Shown here one piece after another: positions 49,758 through 57,580 of a stretch of DNA of 64,000 bases. The notes under the pieces are model-generated. The model was given only the letters and a program-made list of their open reading frames with translations, ran no database searches and was not told the origin of the DNA. Source of the DNA: Cellvibrio sp. 79 (GTDB taxonomy: Bacteria > Pseudomonadota > Gammaproteobacteria > Pseudomonadales > Cellvibrionaceae); the NCBI GenBank assembly GCA_003056245.1, contig MVDH01000001.1:1674716-1738715 (forward strand), written 5' to 3'. The position numbers and the translations under genes were made by a program. Position 1 is the first letter of the stretch, and each line of letters begins with the position of its first letter.

Positions 49758-50825
49758 TTACTTCAACATAAGTTCAATTTTCTTTACGCTTATATCAAGC
49801 TCTTTAAAGCGCTCTGGCGGTGGAGTTGTTTCATTCCAGTCTTTAATGCTCCCGCGTAATACGGCATTGGTGCGAGTTTCCGCTACTACAAGCAAATTAT
49901 TAATGACTAAATTGGAAAACAATGATGCATCACGGCTGGCAGGTTGGAAGTTAACATCTTCATAATAACGCAAGCTACTCATCGGAATAGTGACTCTCAC
50001 CCATTGATCTGCATAAATCGCTTGATCAATTTCGATAGTAATTGCTGCGCGCAAATTATTACTGGTTTCAAATGTCAGCCCCAAATTCACTTTGCCAGCT
50101 TCTATGGTGTCAATTACCGAGGTATCCGCGAGATAGCCGGTGTAGACAGTCTTTAATTCTGCAGGTGTGTGTGTTTTGGTTTTTGCTGAATTCACTTTTA
50201 AATCCAGTACGATATTTTCTACATTGCTAAATTTATGCCCAAAGGACGTAAATTTTCTACCAAAACCATTCGCGTGTTGGCGATGCCAGTTAGCAATTTT
50301 TTTAACTAAAATGACATTCAAACTATCAACGTTATTGCAGCTGCTATTGGTCGCTGCATTGCCGGGGATGTTATAGCTGGCAGCTGGCAGCGTGATGTTA
50401 TCCCACTCGTTGGGAATTGGTGGGGTGTTAACGGTGCCTACATGATTCCAATTGTAAAAATCGAGGGCTGAAAGGTTTTGGTTTTGTTCGCCTCCATCAT
50501 AGTTAGCGAGAATCGCAAAACTTTTTTCCGGTTTACTGATGTTGACGCCACAATTTTCAATTTTTGCCAGGGTATAGCCTGCCTGGCTTGTTGCAGTCAG
50601 GGTGTTTTCACTACCAGCGGCCACACTTGATGGTGCGCTGCTGGACGATAGTGAAGAGCTGGCAGGAGCGGAAGAGCTTGCCGGGCTGGAACTGGACACG
50701 GCAACTGAGCTACTGGCTGAGCTGGTAGTTGGGCTTTTATCACTACCTCCGCTACCGCCACCACCACAGGCGGTCAGGCAGGAAACTATCAGGGAAAGGG
50801 TAAAAGTCTTCATTAGGGATTGCAT
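49758..50825 (-). CDS. Lipoprotein with Ser-rich linker, possible carbohydrate-associated protein
   Basis: This 355-residue lipoprotein has a signal ending in lipobox LTAC (Cys20), a short Gly run and a poly-Ser/Ala/Pro linker to about residue 72. The C-terminal domain (about 85-355) is beta-rich with no motif I recognise; segments such as WVRVTIPMSSLRYYEDVN recall carbohydrate-binding or galactose-binding-like folds. Ser-linked lipoproteins of this style are common in plant-cell-wall degraders. A LacI/XylR-type operator and a good promoter precede it. A role in binding or sensing a polysaccharide is inferred only. Confidence 0.75.
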   Translation of the reverse strand: MQSLMKTFTLSLIVSCLTACGGGGSGGSDKSPTTSSASSSVAVSSSSPASSSAPASSSLSSSSAPSSVAAGSENTLTATSQAGYTLAKIENCGVNISKPEKSFAILANYDGGEQNQNLSALDFYNWNHVGTVNTPPIPNEWDNITLPAASYNIPGNAATNSSCNNVDSLNVILVKKIANWHRQHANGFGRKFTSFGHKFSNVENIVLDLKVNSAKTKTHTPAELKTVYTGYLADTSVIDTIEAGKVNLGLTFETSNNLRAAITIEIDQAIYADQWVRVTIPMSSLRYYEDVNFQPASRDASLFSNLVINNLLVVAETRTNAVLRGSIKDWNETTPPPERFKELDISVKKIELMLK

Positions 50826-50959
50826 AGTAATTTCAACGCTCCGTTATTCTTATTCGTACTGATTTTTGTGGTCTTGCAGGGCATGGCGAGATCGCTTTGT
50901 GAAAGCGCAATCTTGTTTCTCTTCCATCATTTTTATTGTGAGATAAGGCCAGCGGCGCG

Positions 50960-51009
50960 ACTATATAGTGACTTTTGATGCCGGTAAACGCTATTTGATA
51001 GCGCTAACA
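50960..51009 (-). promoter_or_regulatory. XylR/LacI-type operator and promoter of the lipoprotein gene
   Basis: On the minus strand TTTACC (50983-50988) and TATAGT (50960-50965) are 17 bases apart. Just upstream, TGATAGCGCTAACA (50996-51009, plus-strand reading) is one base from the Xanthomonas XylR box TGGTAGCGCTAACA as I remember it, and nearly palindromic. A partial second site (ATAGCG) overlaps the -35. The rest of the 293-base gap to 51118 holds no gene. Confidence 0.55.
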
Positions 51010-51118
51010 AAAAAACAATCAAAACTGTTTTGGTTATCAATTTTTTAGGATGGGTGTCCGCAGTATTTTGATGGATAACAGCCGGATGATTGAGTAATCA
51101 TTCGGCTGCAGGGGAATG

Positions 51119-51757
51119 TTATTCCTGTTGGCGTAATTTCCGTGGGTTAGGGTTATCTGCCAGGCTCATTTGCTCTACCTTCAATCGCTCATTCTCTTCG
51201 GCATTTTCTGCGATCTTTTCGATTTCCGGATGATCCAGCCTGACCACGGCTTTTTGCAGGATCAAACTGTTGGGATAGCTAATTAAATTGCCATCCGCGC
51301 GCCTAAGGATTACATGGAAGAGGGTAATTTCTACGATCACACCGCGCATATCATCATCTTTATCGAGAATTTTAATGCGGTCATTTACTTTATAGGGGAA
51401 GCTGAAAAAGATAATCATGCTCGCGGTGACATTACTCAGGATCGACCATTGCGCAAACAGTGCGATACCGACCACGGCGAAAATCGATGAAAGAAATACG
51501 GAGATTTCGCTATAACCCAAGCCCAGAATCAAGCAGATCACAACAATGCAACAAAACACCATGCCGATATTCATCAGGCGTGTCATATAAAGCACACGCA
51601 AATCGCCGAATGCACGGCGTACACTGACATCGTGAATAATTTTATCGAGTAATTTGGATGCTGCATAAAATACTAATATGCAGGAAGCGACGATTAATAA
51701 TTTGGAAAACACACTGTGGGTGGTAATTTGTTCCAGTGTGGCGAGAATACTTTCCAC
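51119..51757 (-). CDS. MscS-family small-conductance mechanosensitive channel-like protein
   Basis: The protein has three hydrophobic segments followed by an MscS beta domain (FPYKVNDRIKILD, then VEITLFHVILRRADGNLISYPNSLIL), whose VxxI/PNS pattern is typical. The C-terminus is a charged tail. A GTG at 51757 has AGGTG five bases before it and gives 212 residues; an in-frame ATG at 51817 lacks a ribosome site. Either is possible. Its role would be osmotic release, but small MscS relatives may have other functions. It is divergent from the GDPD gene. Confidence 0.8.
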   Translation of the reverse strand: MESILATLEQITTHSVFSKLLIVASCILVFYAASKLLDKIIHDVSVRRAFGDLRVLYMTRLMNIGMVFCCIVVICLILGLGYSEISVFLSSIFAVVGIALFAQWSILSNVTASMIIFFSFPYKVNDRIKILDKDDDMRGVIVEITLFHVILRRADGNLISYPNSLILQKAVVRLDHPEIEKIAENAEENERLKVEQMSLADNPNPRKLRQQE

Positions 51758-51899
51758 AATAACACCTGTCTTGAAATCAAAAGGGAAAATTACAAATCCA
51801 CTATCAGAGACCTGCATGCGCTATAAGGGTTCCTGCACACTTGGCCGGCGCGGAAGTGACTGGCATTATAGTGAAAATCATCAACTGAACGAGCCCAAA

Positions 51900-52628
51900 A
51901 TGATGTCAAATGTAATAAAACCGCTCTTATGTATTGCTCATCGCGGTGGGCCGCAAATGGGGTCGATACCTTTACCGGAAAATAGCCTGGCTGCAATTTC
52001 CCGTGCACTGACCCTTGGTGTATTTGCCATTGAAATCGATGTATTTCAAATTGAGGGTGAGTTATTGGTCACCCATGATCGTCGCTTGGGGCGCGTTGTA
52101 TCAGGGCAGGGGATTATCACAGAGCAGTCTCTCGACTATTTGCGTGAGCAGCGATTGGATAATGGTGAACCAATTCCCACGCTGCAACAGGTTCTGGAGT
52201 TGGTTGGCGATAAAGCATTACTTAATATTGAAATCAAAGGCCAGAATTCGGTGCCTGCGTTGAAAAAAATATTACAGGATTACATTCAAAACCATCGCGG
52301 CTCTTACGAACAATACACGGTTTCCAGTTTTGATCATCAGCAACTATTCCAATGTTTGCGCGAATTGCCACACGTAAAGCGCGGCGTTCTTATTGAAGGT
52401 ATTCCGCTTGATTACGCTGCTTGCTGTGAGCCGCTCAACGCTTATTCATTCAACACCCATTTAAGCTTTATCACTCCAGAACTGATTGATGATGCAAAAA
52501 AACGTGGGTTAAAAAATTGGGTGTATACAGTGAATCAAGAGGACGATTGGCATTATTTGCAATCGCTGAGTGTGGATGCTGTTTTTACCGACAAGCCGGA
52601 TAAATTAATGGCGTTTAACCAGCAATAA
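51900..52628 (+). CDS. Glycerophosphodiester phosphodiesterase (UgpQ-like)
   Basis: This 242-residue enzyme would hydrolyse glycerophosphodiesters to glycerol-3-phosphate. Catalytic motifs are present: IAHRGG near 13, PENSLAAISRAL near 29, EIDVFQIEGELLVTHD with the metal acids and second His, and EIKGQ further on. No signal peptide, so cytoplasmic like UgpQ. The start is one of two tandem ATGs (51900, 51903). No ugp transporter genes are nearby. Confidence 0.92.
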   Translation: MMSNVIKPLLCIAHRGGPQMGSIPLPENSLAAISRALTLGVFAIEIDVFQIEGELLVTHDRRLGRVVSGQGIITEQSLDYLREQRLDNGEPIPTLQQVLELVGDKALLNIEIKGQNSVPALKKILQDYIQNHRGSYEQYTVSSFDHQQLFQCLRELPHVKRGVLIEGIPLDYAACCEPLNAYSFNTHLSFITPELIDDAKKRGLKNWVYTVNQEDDWHYLQSLSVDAVFTDKPDKLMAFNQQ

Positions 52629-52780
52629 TTTTTCCGTATTTTTCCCATCAATAAAAGCGCCGGCAGTATGCTGCTGGCCATCGAAATAATCGGGGTCATG
52701 GATGTGCCAGAAATAAAAATAGGTGTATGAATGTTTAAATTAAATTTAAGCAATATCATCGAACTTTATTTTCTTGATGA

Positions 52781-53038
52781 TTAATTCGAATTGTTTTCAG
52801 CAGGTTTCTCTTCATCATTTTCTTTGCCGCTTCGCGGTGCTTTCTTTTCGATGTAAACCTCTGGTTTTTTTACCGGCTCAAGGTCGATTAATTTATTAGT
52901 GATCCCTTCGAAAATGGTTCCCCATAATTCAGTGTTATGTTTTTTATTTCTCAGGTAGTTAATATATTTGAATCCGAGCCATAACAATAAAAATAGGCTG
53001 AGGACTATTCCTAGCAACGTATACTCGCGAAATGTCAT
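52781..53038 (-). CDS. Small single-pass membrane protein, unknown function
   Basis: This 85-residue protein starts at the ATG at 53038 (MTFREYTLLG), seven bases after GGGAG. One N-terminal helix (LLGIVLSLFLLLWLGF) is followed by a basic stretch, a short amphipathic part and an acidic/basic Lys-Glu-Asn tail. I do not recognise it. Neighbouring genes give no functional hint. Confidence 0.6.
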   Translation of the reverse strand: MTFREYTLLGIVLSLFLLLWLGFKYINYLRNKKHNTELWGTIFEGITNKLIDLEPVKKPEVYIEKKAPRSGKENDEEKPAENNSN

Positions 53039-53382
53039 TATCAATCTCCCTTTTTTCCGTATGCAAAGTTGTCTGGCTTAGCAAGCTATATTGGGCTAGT
53101 CAGTACATATTCAACGTGCGTAGCGGTGATATTTACAGCCAACATCCAAAGCTAGTGCTTGTTACTAACGCTAATAGCAGTGAGGGCAGGTTTGTTCTTG
53201 TGACTAGTATGAGGCAATGTGCGGCAATTACTGGCGAAGAGATAATGATTAACGGTAGGAAGATTGCCGATGCTTTTTTCGGCTAATGCAGGTTTTTTTG
53301 AAACCACGAAAGACTGATTGTTGGTACAATCACTGGTGCTGCGATGAGCGCAGCACCAGTGATTAAATGTATTGCGCTATGG
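53039..53382. other. Intergenic region with a possible coding remnant
   Basis: An open frame (about 53095-53286, plus) reads through sequences such as HPKLVLVTNANSSEGRFVLVT and NGRKIADAFFG, which look protein-like, but it has no ribosome site or plausible start. It may be a decayed gene. A strong hairpin follows at 53328-53364. Confidence 0.35.
53328..53364. terminator. Perfect 16-bp hairpin downstream of the YebC-family gene
   Basis: AATCACTGGTGCTGCG and its exact complement surround an ATGAG loop. It lies just past the stop of the gene at 53383. There is no T-run on either side, so it may be a 3'-end stabiliser rather than an intrinsic terminator. Confidence 0.6.
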
Positions 53383-54087
53383 TTAGCCTGCTGCTAGCCC
53401 CACGTAAACTTCATGCACATCATCATCGTTATCGATAGCTGCAAGAAATGCTTCTACTTCTGCCAATGCTTCCCCTGTCAGGCTTACCGGATTTTTAGGG
53501 CGATAGCCCAGTTTTGCAGAGACTACAGTGAATCCTTGCGCGGGAAGTGCTTTGGAAACCAAATCCAGATCAGTTAGATCGGTATAAAAAGTAACGCTGC
53601 CATCATCATCGCTTTCAAAATCCTGTGCGCCTGCTTCAATCGCCGCTGTTTCTACATCTGCATCTTTATTGGCAGGGCTGGCTTCAATAATTCCCAGGTG
53701 ATCAAAATCCCAGGAAACAGAACCTGATGTGCCGAGTTGGCCTTTGCGAAATAAACCGCGTACATTGGAAATAGTGCGATTCACATTGTCGGTAAGGCAT
53801 TCAACAATGACCGGCACTTGATGCGGTGCATAACCTTCATAGGTCACTTTTTCGTAGTTGATGTTGCCATCAAGTTGGCCTGAGCCTTTTTTAATTGCGC
53901 GTTCCAATGTTTCGCGAGTCATCGACGCTTTTTTAGCGGCTTCCACCGCGAGGCGCAGGCGCGGATTCATATCGGGGTCAGCACCGTTGCGTGCCGCCAC
54001 CATAATTTCCTTGGTGAGCTTGGTAAATAATTTACCTTTTGCGTTAGATGCTTCTTCTTTATGTTTGGCTTTCCACTGTGCGCCCAT
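53383..54087 (-). CDS. YebC/PmpR family protein (YeeN-like)
   Basis: The ATG at 54087 ([11 protein letters not shown], with GAGG upstream) gives 234 residues. Family signatures are [55 protein letters not shown] and the C-terminal acidic [13 protein letters not shown]. The MGAQWK start is closer to the YeeN subgroup than to canonical YebC (MAGHSKW). YebC-type proteins have been called regulators and more recently linked to translation through polyproline stretches; which applies here is unknown. Confidence 0.92.
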   Translation of the reverse strand: MGAQWKAKHKEEASNAKGKLFTKLTKEIMVAARNGADPDMNPRLRLAVEAAKKASMTRETLERAIKKGSGQLDGNINYEKVTYEGYAPHQVPVIVECLTDNVNRTISNVRGLFRKGQLGTSGSVSWDFDHLGIIEASPANKDADVETAAIEAGAQDFESDDDGSVTFYTDLTDLDLVSKALPAQGFTVVSAKLGYRPKNPVSLTGEALAEVEAFLAAIDNDDDVHEVYVGLAAG

Positions 54088-54135
54088 GATTATCGCCTCG
54101 GTGTTGCACAAAAATTTGTGCGTGGTGGTTATTGG

Positions 54136-54212
54136 TAGGGGCGCGATTTATCGCGCCCGGATTTATACGGTATTGATATTTAAAAACCAGGGCGCAATAA
54201 ATTGCGCCCCTA
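54136..54212. repeat. REP/BIME-like nested palindromic element
   Basis: TAGGGGCGCGATTTATCGCGCCC (54136-54158; arms GGGCGCGA/TCGCGCCC) and its inverted copy at 54190-54212 match at 21 of 23 positions. Each half is itself a palindrome, and 31 bases separate them. Such paired palindromes are typical of dispersed REP elements. It lies between dapD and the YebC-family gene. Confidence 0.8.
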
Positions 54213-54216
54213 CGGA

Positions 54217-55248
54217 TTAGTTTTTGTGTAGCGCGGTATTCAATTGCAACGCACTTTTATTGGTAACCACTTCAACGCGACCGGTGATGGAATTGCGACG
54301 GAACACCAGATCGGAAACGCCTGCCAGCTCACGGGCTTTTATGGTTTTAACTTCGTTGCCTTCATCATCCAATACGACAACTTTAGTGCCCGCCGTAATG
54401 TAAAGCCCGGATTCTACTTTGCAACGGTCGCCCAGTGGAATACCTATTCCAGCGTTAGCACCAATCAACGATTCCTTACCAACAGAAATTACAATATTGC
54501 CGCCACCGGACAACGTACCCATGGTGGAGCTGCCACCACCCAGATCCGAACCTGCGCCAACAAATACACCGGCAGAAATACGGCCTTCAATCATCGCCGG
54601 GCCTTCAGTACCTGCGTTAAAGTTTACAAAACCTTCATGCATGATGGTGGTGCCTTCACCCAGATAAGCACCCAAACGAACACGTGCAGTGTGCGCTACA
54701 CGCACACCCTTTGGCACGACGTAATTGGTCATTTTGGGGAATTTATCAACGCAGGATACTTCCAATTCTTCACCGTTCAAGCGCGCTTGCAATTGGCGTG
54801 CTGGCAATTCGTTGACATCAATTGCGCCTTGATTAGTCCAGGCAACATTTGGCAACACACCAAAGATTCCTGCCAGCACTGTACCGTGTGGTTTTACCAA
54901 ACGGTGAGACAACAAATGCAATTTTAAATAACCTTCGGGTACTGAAGCGGGATTGGTATCCGTGGCAAGTAAAGTGGCGACCAGCGGGCGCTTGCTGTTA
55001 GTGAGGGCTTTGGCGATTTCTGCTTGTGCGGCATCACCGGCAATAGTTAACGCTTGTACGATTTCGCTCGCCTGGTTGTTGCTAATTGCAATGGCCTGAT
55101 TGCCTTCGGTGTAACCCACAATGTTGGCAACAGCGCGCGCGCTGCCTTGTGATGGGTTAAGTACAGGTAACGCGTAAAATACTTCCAGCCATTCTCCTTT
55201 AGTATTTTGGGTGCCTATACCTAAGCCGAGTGCGTAGAGTTGAGTCAT
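54217..55248 (-). CDS. dapD: 2,3,4,5-tetrahydropyridine-2,6-dicarboxylate N-succinyltransferase
   Basis: DapD (343 residues) makes N-succinyl-2-amino-6-ketopimelate in lysine/meso-DAP synthesis. It is the long, Pseudomonas-type form. Left-handed beta-helix hexapeptide repeats are visible in GAYLGEGTTIMHEGFVNF, GRISAGVFVGAGSDLGGGSS and GANAGIGIPLGDRCKV. It belongs with dapC and glnD in this minus-strand cluster. Confidence 0.97.
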   Translation of the reverse strand: MTQLYALGLGIGTQNTKGEWLEVFYALPVLNPSQGSARAVANIVGYTEGNQAIAISNNQASEIVQALTIAGDAAQAEIAKALTNSKRPLVATLLATDTNPASVPEGYLKLHLLSHRLVKPHGTVLAGIFGVLPNVAWTNQGAIDVNELPARQLQARLNGEELEVSCVDKFPKMTNYVVPKGVRVAHTARVRLGAYLGEGTTIMHEGFVNFNAGTEGPAMIEGRISAGVFVGAGSDLGGGSSTMGTLSGGGNIVISVGKESLIGANAGIGIPLGDRCKVESGLYITAGTKVVVLDDEGNEVKTIKARELAGVSDLVFRRNSITGRVEVVTNKSALQLNTALHKN

Positions 55249-55273
55249 GATAGTTCCTGTTTATTTCAAAAAA

Positions 55274-55618
55274 TTAATTAAAAATAGTGCTGTATTCGGC
55301 ATCTTTAAATCCAACATATTTCTGTTTACCGGTATCCAGTAATGGGCGTTTAATTAATGTTGGATTGGCAGTGATGATAGTTACTGCGCTCTTTTCATCG
55401 AAATTATTTTTACTGGTTTCATCCAGTTCTTTCCATGTAGTGCTGCGTTTATTGACCAGCGTTTCCAGTCCCAGATCGCTGATCCAGGTGCTTACTTGTG
55501 TTTCGCTTAAACCGTCTGCACGAAGATCATGGAATTTATAATCGACTTTATTTTTATCCAGCCACGTGCGGGCTTTTTTTACTGTGTCACAATTTTTAAT
55601 GCCGTAAAGTGTATTCAT
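55274..55618 (-). CDS. ArsC/Spx-family thioredoxin-fold protein (YffB-like)
   Basis: The ATG at 55618 (MNTLYGIKNCDTVKKA) gives 114 residues; upstream in-frame sequence lies in nth and is not family-like. The single redox Cys in NCDTVKKAR and the RSTTWKEL and PTLIKRPLLD segments are typical of the YffB group. The activity is unknown; it is often found next to dapC/dapD. The stop is 25 bases before dapD. Confidence 0.92.
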   Translation of the reverse strand: MNTLYGIKNCDTVKKARTWLDKNKVDYKFHDLRADGLSETQVSTWISDLGLETLVNKRSTTWKELDETSKNNFDEKSAVTIITANPTLIKRPLLDTGKQKYVGFKDAEYSTIFN

Positions 55619-55656
55619 GTTGTTTCTCGCGTAGCCAGGGGGGGGCAAGGAAGGAA

Positions 55657-56328
55657 TTACGCTTTTAAGGTTAATTTCGGTTTCTTGCGATTGGGGTAGC
55701 ATGTCCTGCAAATATCACACACAGTGCCATCGCACCCACGTGCCGAGCAAAATTCGCGCCCGTAATAAATAATTTGCAAGTGCAATGCATTCCAGCTTGA
55801 TTCCGGGAACAAGCGTTTTAAATCCTTCTCTGTTTGCACAACATTTTTGCCAGTTGTTAGTCCCCAGCGTTGTGCAAGGCGATGAATATGGGTATCAACA
55901 GGAAATGCCGGATGGCCAAAGCCCTGGCTCATGACTACGCTAGCGGTTTTGTGGCCCACGCCGGGAAGGCGCTCAAGTGCATCCCAATCTTCCGGAACTT
56001 TTCCGTTATGCTCTTCAATAATTATTTTGGATAACACCGAAATCGCTTTGGATTTTTGCGGTGATAAACCACAAGGGCGAATAATTTCCTGGATTTTTTC
56101 CACTGGCACTTTGACCATGTCATACGGATTATCCGCCAATGCAAATAATGCAGGGGTTACAGTATTTACGCGTTCATCAGTGCATTGTGCCGAGAGCAAA
56201 ACAGCAATTAATAATGTATAGGCATCTTTATGCAGCAGCGGAATTGGTGGCTGCGGATAAAGGCTTTGCAATCGTTGCAGAATTAATTCCACGCGCGCGG
56301 CTTTGGATAAATTTTTCGCTTCGCTCAT
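55657..56328 (-). CDS. nth: Endonuclease III (DNA glycosylase/AP lyase)
   Basis: Nth removes oxidised pyrimidines and cleaves the abasic site. The helix-hairpin-helix LERLPGVGHKTASVV carries the catalytic Lys near residue 120, and the Asp is in PVDTHIHRLAQRW near 138. At the C-terminus five cysteines occur in CSARGCDGTVCDICRTC. The spacing differs from the canonical C-x6-C-x2-C-x5-C of E. coli Nth. It has 223 residues and starts 3 bases after the dapC stop. Confidence 0.94.
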   Translation of the reverse strand: MSEAKNLSKAARVELILQRLQSLYPQPPIPLLHKDAYTLLIAVLLSAQCTDERVNTVTPALFALADNPYDMVKVPVEKIQEIIRPCGLSPQKSKAISVLSKIIIEEHNGKVPEDWDALERLPGVGHKTASVVMSQGFGHPAFPVDTHIHRLAQRWGLTTGKNVVQTEKDLKRLFPESSWNALHLQIIYYGREFCSARGCDGTVCDICRTCYPNRKKPKLTLKA

Positions 56329-56331
56329 AGC

Positions 56332-57531
56332 TTACAGTGATTGTACAAATTGCTTGATTCGTTGTGCGGCTTCAATGCATTCCGCCAAGGGGGCGACCAA
56401 CGCCAGGCGTACATAATCTTCGCCTGGATTGATGCCATTAGTTTCCCGCGCTAAAAAACTACCGGGTAGAACAGTCACCTTTTGTTGGGCGAAAAGTTGT
56501 TGTGCAAAGAGCTCACCCTTGATGGGGGTTTTTGGCCACAGATAAAAACTGGCATCTGGTTTGGTAACGGGTAATACACCCGCCAACACATCCAGCACGG
56601 CATCAAATTTTTGGCGATAAGCGGCGCGGTTTTCAATTACATGCTGCTCATCTTCCCATGCAGCAGCGCTTGCTAACTGAGTCGGAACTGGCATCGCGCA
56701 GCCATGGTAAGTGCGGTATAACAAAAATTTTTCCAGAATTTTTGCATCGCCGCCGACAAACCCGGAACGCAATCCCGGCAAATTCGAACGCTTGGATAAA
56801 CTATGAAATACCACGCAGCGCGCAAAATCATCGCGCCCCAATTCCGCGCACGCTTGCAACAAACCTGCTGGTGGATTGGCTTCATCAAAATATAACTCTG
56901 AGTAACATTCATCAGAGGCGATAACGAAATCGTATTTATCAGCGAGTGCAATAAGGTCTTTCAATTGCGCTGTGCTCATTACTGCACCAGTGGGATTTCC
57001 CGGCGAGCAAATAAATAGCAGCTGGCAGCGTTGCCATATTTCAGCAGGGACTGTACTGAAATCAGGAATGAAATTATTTTCCGGCGTGCAATTTAGAAAA
57101 TAAGGTTGGGCGCCGGACAGTAACGCAGCGCCTTCGTAAATTTGATAGAAGGGGTTGGGTGATACGATCAGCGCGTCAGGTTTGCTGCGATCGGCAATAA
57201 TTTGTGCAAATGCAAATAATGCTTCGCGAGTTCCATTTACCGGCAAAACATGTTTATCTGCCGTAAAAGTTCCTGCATTTAATTGAAAGCGCTTGCTTGC
57301 CCAAGTAGCAATCGCCGTGCGTAATTCCGGTAATCCCTTGGTTGTCGGGTAATTTGAAAGTTTGGACAAATTTTTTACCAGTGTGTCCAACACAAATGCC
57401 GGCGGTTCATGCTTGGGTTCGCCGATAGAAAGCATAATATCGTTTAAGTGCGCCGGCGCTGAAACGGCCGCTTTAAGTGCGGCCAGTTTTTCAAAAGGAT
57501 AAGGATGTAATAGTGTTAAATCCGGATTCAT
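56332..57531 (-). CDS. dapC: N-succinyldiaminopimelate aminotransferase
   Basis: DapC (399 residues) is a PLP-dependent class I aminotransferase that follows DapD in the lysine/DAP pathway. The Schiff-base Lys is in FHSLSKRSNLPGLRSGFVGG near 240, the cofactor-binding Asp/Tyr in IASDECYSELYF near 205, and the Arg in VRLALV near the end. Position between glnD and nth agrees with Pseudomonas dapC. Confidence 0.94.
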   Translation of the reverse strand: MNPDLTLLHPYPFEKLAALKAAVSAPAHLNDIMLSIGEPKHEPPAFVLDTLVKNLSKLSNYPTTKGLPELRTAIATWASKRFQLNAGTFTADKHVLPVNGTREALFAFAQIIADRSKPDALIVSPNPFYQIYEGAALLSGAQPYFLNCTPENNFIPDFSTVPAEIWQRCQLLFICSPGNPTGAVMSTAQLKDLIALADKYDFVIASDECYSELYFDEANPPAGLLQACAELGRDDFARCVVFHSLSKRSNLPGLRSGFVGGDAKILEKFLLYRTYHGCAMPVPTQLASAAAWEDEQHVIENRAAYRQKFDAVLDVLAGVLPVTKPDASFYLWPKTPIKGELFAQQLFAQQKVTVLPGSFLARETNGINPGEDYVRLALVAPLAECIEAAQRIKQFVQSL

Positions 57532-57580
57532 GATGGCTTATGATTTAATGAGATTCTAATTAAATGAAAGTTTAGCGTGA

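Noticed and set aside
53032-53286. 84-residue open frame as a gene
   Set aside because: It overlaps the start of the opposite small membrane-protein gene and has no ribosome site; kept only as a possible remnant.
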